From the NCBI GenBank assembly GCA_035544515.1, contig DATKEG010000035.1, forward strand, positions 1 to 11,099: a stretch of DNA of 11,099 bases, written 5' to 3'. Source of the DNA: DATKEG01 sp035544515. Lineage in GTDB: Bacteria > Acidobacteriota > Vicinamibacteria > Fen-336. Shown here piece by piece: positions 9,138 through 11,099 of the stretch (its first letter is position 1; each line of letters opens with the position of its first letter). The position numbers and the translations under genes are program-made. The notes beneath the pieces are model-generated. The model was not told the origin of the DNA. It searched no databases and was given only the letters and a program-made list of their open reading frames with translations.

Positions 9138-11045
9138 TCAGGGAAGCGGGCCGATCGCCAGGCGGAGCTTCGAGCGCGGGTGGAACTCGTCCCGGGACGG
9201 GTTGTAGGCGTAGATCACTCGTACGGGCAAACGGAAATACGGCATCGCGAACCGGGCTTCGACCCCGGTCGAGACGAGCAGGTCCGCGAGGGCCGGGCGT
9301 CCGCCGGCGCGCCACGCGTGGCCAGCGTCCACGAAGGCTACCGCCCGCAGCCATGACGTGACGTCGAGGTGGGCCTCTCCCTGCAGCACGGCGTAGCGCG
9401 TGCCTCCGGCCAGCGCGCCGGACGCGTCGCGCGGGCCGACCGTGCGGACGTCGAACCCGCGCAGGTCGGTCTCGCCGCCGAGCAGGAACGTCTCGTCGAA
9501 GGGCAGCACCTGGTCCGAGCCGATCGTTCCCAGCGATCCCGCCTCCCCGCCGGCGCCGAGAGCGGCGCGCCCACCGAGCGGCACGAGGGCGAACGAGCGA
9601 CCCCGGACCTCGAGGTAGTCGACGGTCCCCGCAGACCAGGCCGCCCAGGTCGTGCCGCGCAAACCGCGCCGCGGTTTCCAGGCGTGGTCCCAGCCGTCGA
9701 AGCGGAAGGTCGCGGCCAGCTCGCTCTCGCGGCGGCGGCCGAAGCCCGGCGGCGGCTCCGCCTGCGCCTCGGCCGTCTCCAGCGTGACGGTCGAGAGCGA
9801 GTAGCCCGCCCACAACCGCGACCGGCGTCCGATCGTCCGCTGAGCCTGCAGGCGCAGCGCCCACTCGTCGCGCGTGTAGGCCGGCAACGCGCCGGCCTCG
9901 ACCGCCGCGAAGTCGAGGCGCTCCTTCTGCGCCTGCACGCCCAGCGTCCATGGTGTGCCGAGGACGTAGGGACGGCTCGCGGCGAGGTCGAACGACGTCA
10001 CGTCCTCCCCGAGCTGGACCGAGCCGAAGAGGCGCTCGCCGCGGCCGAGCAGGTTCACCGTCCCGAGCGTGCCGGTGAGCGAGGCGCCCTCGAGGCCGCT
10101 CACGCCGCCGGCCAGGCCGTAGCGCACGACCGGGCGCGGCTCGACCTCGAACCACACGTCGAGCGCCTGCGGCCGCGCGCTCGGCGCCAGGCGCACGCCG
10201 CGCACGGTGACGTACCCGAGTCCCTCGATGCGCTCGACGGACGCGCGCAGCCGCTCGGTGTCGAGCAGGTCGCCCTCGTCGAGCAGCACCTCGCGGCGCA
10301 GCGTCCGGGTCAACGTGCCGCGATGGCCGGTGAACGCGATCCTCCCGACGAAGACGGGCACGCCCTCCCGGACCTCCACCGCCACGTCCACGACACCGCG
10401 GGCGGGGTCGGGCCGCAGGACCGTGGTCGCCGTCCATTCCGCGTACCCGCGCGCCGCGTAGTCGCGGCGGAGCGCCTCCACGCCCGCCGCGACCGGGGCG
10501 TGCGCGTAGGGCCCGCCCGTCTCCACGTCGAACCGCGCGCGGGCGGCGTCCTCGTCCACCGACGACAGGCCCTTGAACGCCAGCGCGCCCATGCGGTAGC
10601 GCGGCCCCTCCACCACGGGGATGGTCAGGACGACGCGGCGCTCGGCGCCTGCGGCGGGCGCGCCGGGCGCGTCCGCCACCTCGGGCGGGCCGACGCGCGC
10701 GGTCACGTAGCCCTCGTCGCGGAGCACGGCGCAGAGCCGGCGGTGGTCCTCGTCCCAGCGTGAGGGCCGGTAGCGGCTCGCCTCCGCGGACCGTCCCAGC
10801 CGCTCCCGCTTCGTCGCCATCGCGCGCCGCAGGCGCCGCGCGCCCACCGCGCGATTTCCGGAGAACCGGATCGCGGCGACGCGCGCCGGGGCCTCGTCGC
10901 CCGCAGCGGCGGCCGTGGCGGTGGCGTCCGCGCGCTGCGCCCACGCCTGCAGGGGCAGCGTGAGAGCGCACTCCTGCGCCAGGACCGTCGCGCCGTGCGT
11001 CCACGCGCAGAAGACGGCCGCCGCGACTCCCCCGATGCGCGCCAT
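9138..11045 (-). CDS. TamA/BamA-like Omp85-family outer-membrane protein with three POTRA domains
   Basis: The 635-residue product has a signal peptide (1-23, cleavage about VLA|Q). Three POTRA domains follow at about 54-147 ('VAAIRFSGNRAV'), 148-230 ('LAFKGLSSVDEDA') and 232-303 ('RIAFTGHRGTL'), each with the beta-alpha-alpha-beta-beta pattern and a 'GY' turn (GYVTARV, GYAEWTA, GYVTVRG). Residues about 304-635 form the 16-strand barrel, with the conserved lid-loop motif LRGF (528-531) after LLGGETD. Three POTRAs and this length resemble TamA (translocation and assembly module) more than BamA, which usually has five. POTRA 1 is enlarged by an Ala/Pro/Gly-rich insert (about 118-137). The C-terminus ends GPLP, without the usual terminal aromatic residue. 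The ATG at 11045 is chosen over a GTG at 11093 because it directly begins the signal peptide. No TamB-like gene is in view. Confidence 0.88.
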   Translation of the reverse strand: MARIGGVAAAVFCAWTHGATVLAQECALTLPLQAWAQRADATATAAAAGDEAPARVAAIRFSGNRAVGARRLRRAMATKRERLGRSAEASRYRPSRWDEDHRRLCAVLRDEGYVTARVGPPEVADAPGAPAAGAERRVVLTIPVVEGPRYRMGALAFKGLSSVDEDAARARFDVETGGPYAHAPVAAGVEALRRDYAARGYAEWTATTVLRPDPARGVVDVAVEVREGVPVFVGRIAFTGHRGTLTRTLRREVLLDEGDLLDTERLRASVERIEGLGYVTVRGVRLAPSARPQALDVWFEVEPRPVVRYGLAGGVSGLEGASLTGTLGTVNLLGRGERLFGSVQLGEDVTSFDLAASRPYVLGTPWTLGVQAQKERLDFAAVEAGALPAYTRDEWALRLQAQRTIGRRSRLWAGYSLSTVTLETAEAQAEPPPGFGRRRESELAATFRFDGWDHAWKPRRGLRGTTWAAWSAGTVDYLEVRGRSFALVPLGGRAALGAGGEAGSLGTIGSDQVLPFDETFLLGGETDLRGFDVRTVGPRDASGALAGGTRYAVLQGEAHLDVTSWLRAVAFVDAGHAWRAGGRPALADLLVSTGVEARFAMPYFRLPVRVIYAYNPSRDEFHPRSKLRLAIGPLP

Positions 11046-11051
11046 CGGCCG

Positions 11052-11057
11052 AGTGTA
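11052..11057 (-). promoter_or_regulatory. Possible -10 element of the Omp85-family gene
   Basis: TACACT (minus strand, four of six consensus bases) ends six bases before the ATG at 11045. If real, the transcript would begin at or next to the start codon. No recognisable -35 hexamer is seen 16-18 bases upstream, and no Shine-Dalgarno precedes the ATG, so support is weak. Confidence 0.2.
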
Positions 11058-11099
11058 AGCGGCACGGCCCGAGTCCGCCGCGCAGGGTCGCACCGGCCG

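Noticed and set aside
9004..11004. Long minus-strand frame overlapping the Omp85-family gene, and a plus-strand frame at 9369-10763
   Set aside because: Both are Arg/Ala/Gly-rich shadows; the 9138-11045 frame carries the POTRA and barrel features.

Overview
The window is GC-rich (by eye roughly 70%) and densely coded. It reads as chromosomal DNA of a Gram-negative, high-GC bacterium: it holds an Omp85-family outer-membrane protein with POTRA domains, a lipoprotein signal peptide and exported enzymes. The taxon cannot be fixed from the sequence. The gene types (pullulanase with X25 modules, DUF3311/SSS pair, PQQ-like propeller protein of the 'WPQWRGP' type) would suit Acidobacteriota or another environmental phylum, but that is a low-confidence guess. 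I see no tRNA, rRNA, CRISPR array, insertion sequence or phage gene, and no stretch over 300 bases lacks a gene.

Layout. (1) 44-3988, plus strand: a complete, secreted, 1314-residue pullulanase-type debranching enzyme with four N-terminal X25 modules. (2) 7660 down to 4025, minus strand: a compact four-gene operon, in transcription order a small DUF3311-type membrane protein, an SSS-family sodium/solute symporter, a stand-alone REC-domain response regulator, and a sialidase-fold beta-propeller lipoprotein. Genes 1/2 and 3/4 each overlap by the four bases TTGA, with a TTG start. Only the symporter/regulator junction has a gap (41 bases), and a perfect TTGACA lies across that junction. (3) 7821-9125, plus strand: an exported PQQ-like beta-propeller protein, divergent from the operon across 160 bases. 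(4) 11045 down to 9138, minus strand: a TamA/BamA-like outer-membrane protein with three POTRA domains, convergent with the propeller gene and only 12 bases from it.

How the genes may work together. The pullulanase would debranch alpha-glucan outside the cytoplasm. The symporter with its small partner would import an unknown solute across the inner membrane. Its operon partners, a receiver without a local kinase and an envelope propeller lipoprotein, suggest a regulated uptake module. The link between them is inferred from gene order only. The most unusual items are the pairwise duplication of the X25 modules, the symporter-receiver-lipoprotein gene order, the cysteine-rich CDCC motif in the propeller lipoprotein, and the intergenic inverted repeat overlapping a candidate promoter that would give an almost leaderless mRNA. 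None of this proves a new system. The symporter operon is the best candidate for a poorly described one.
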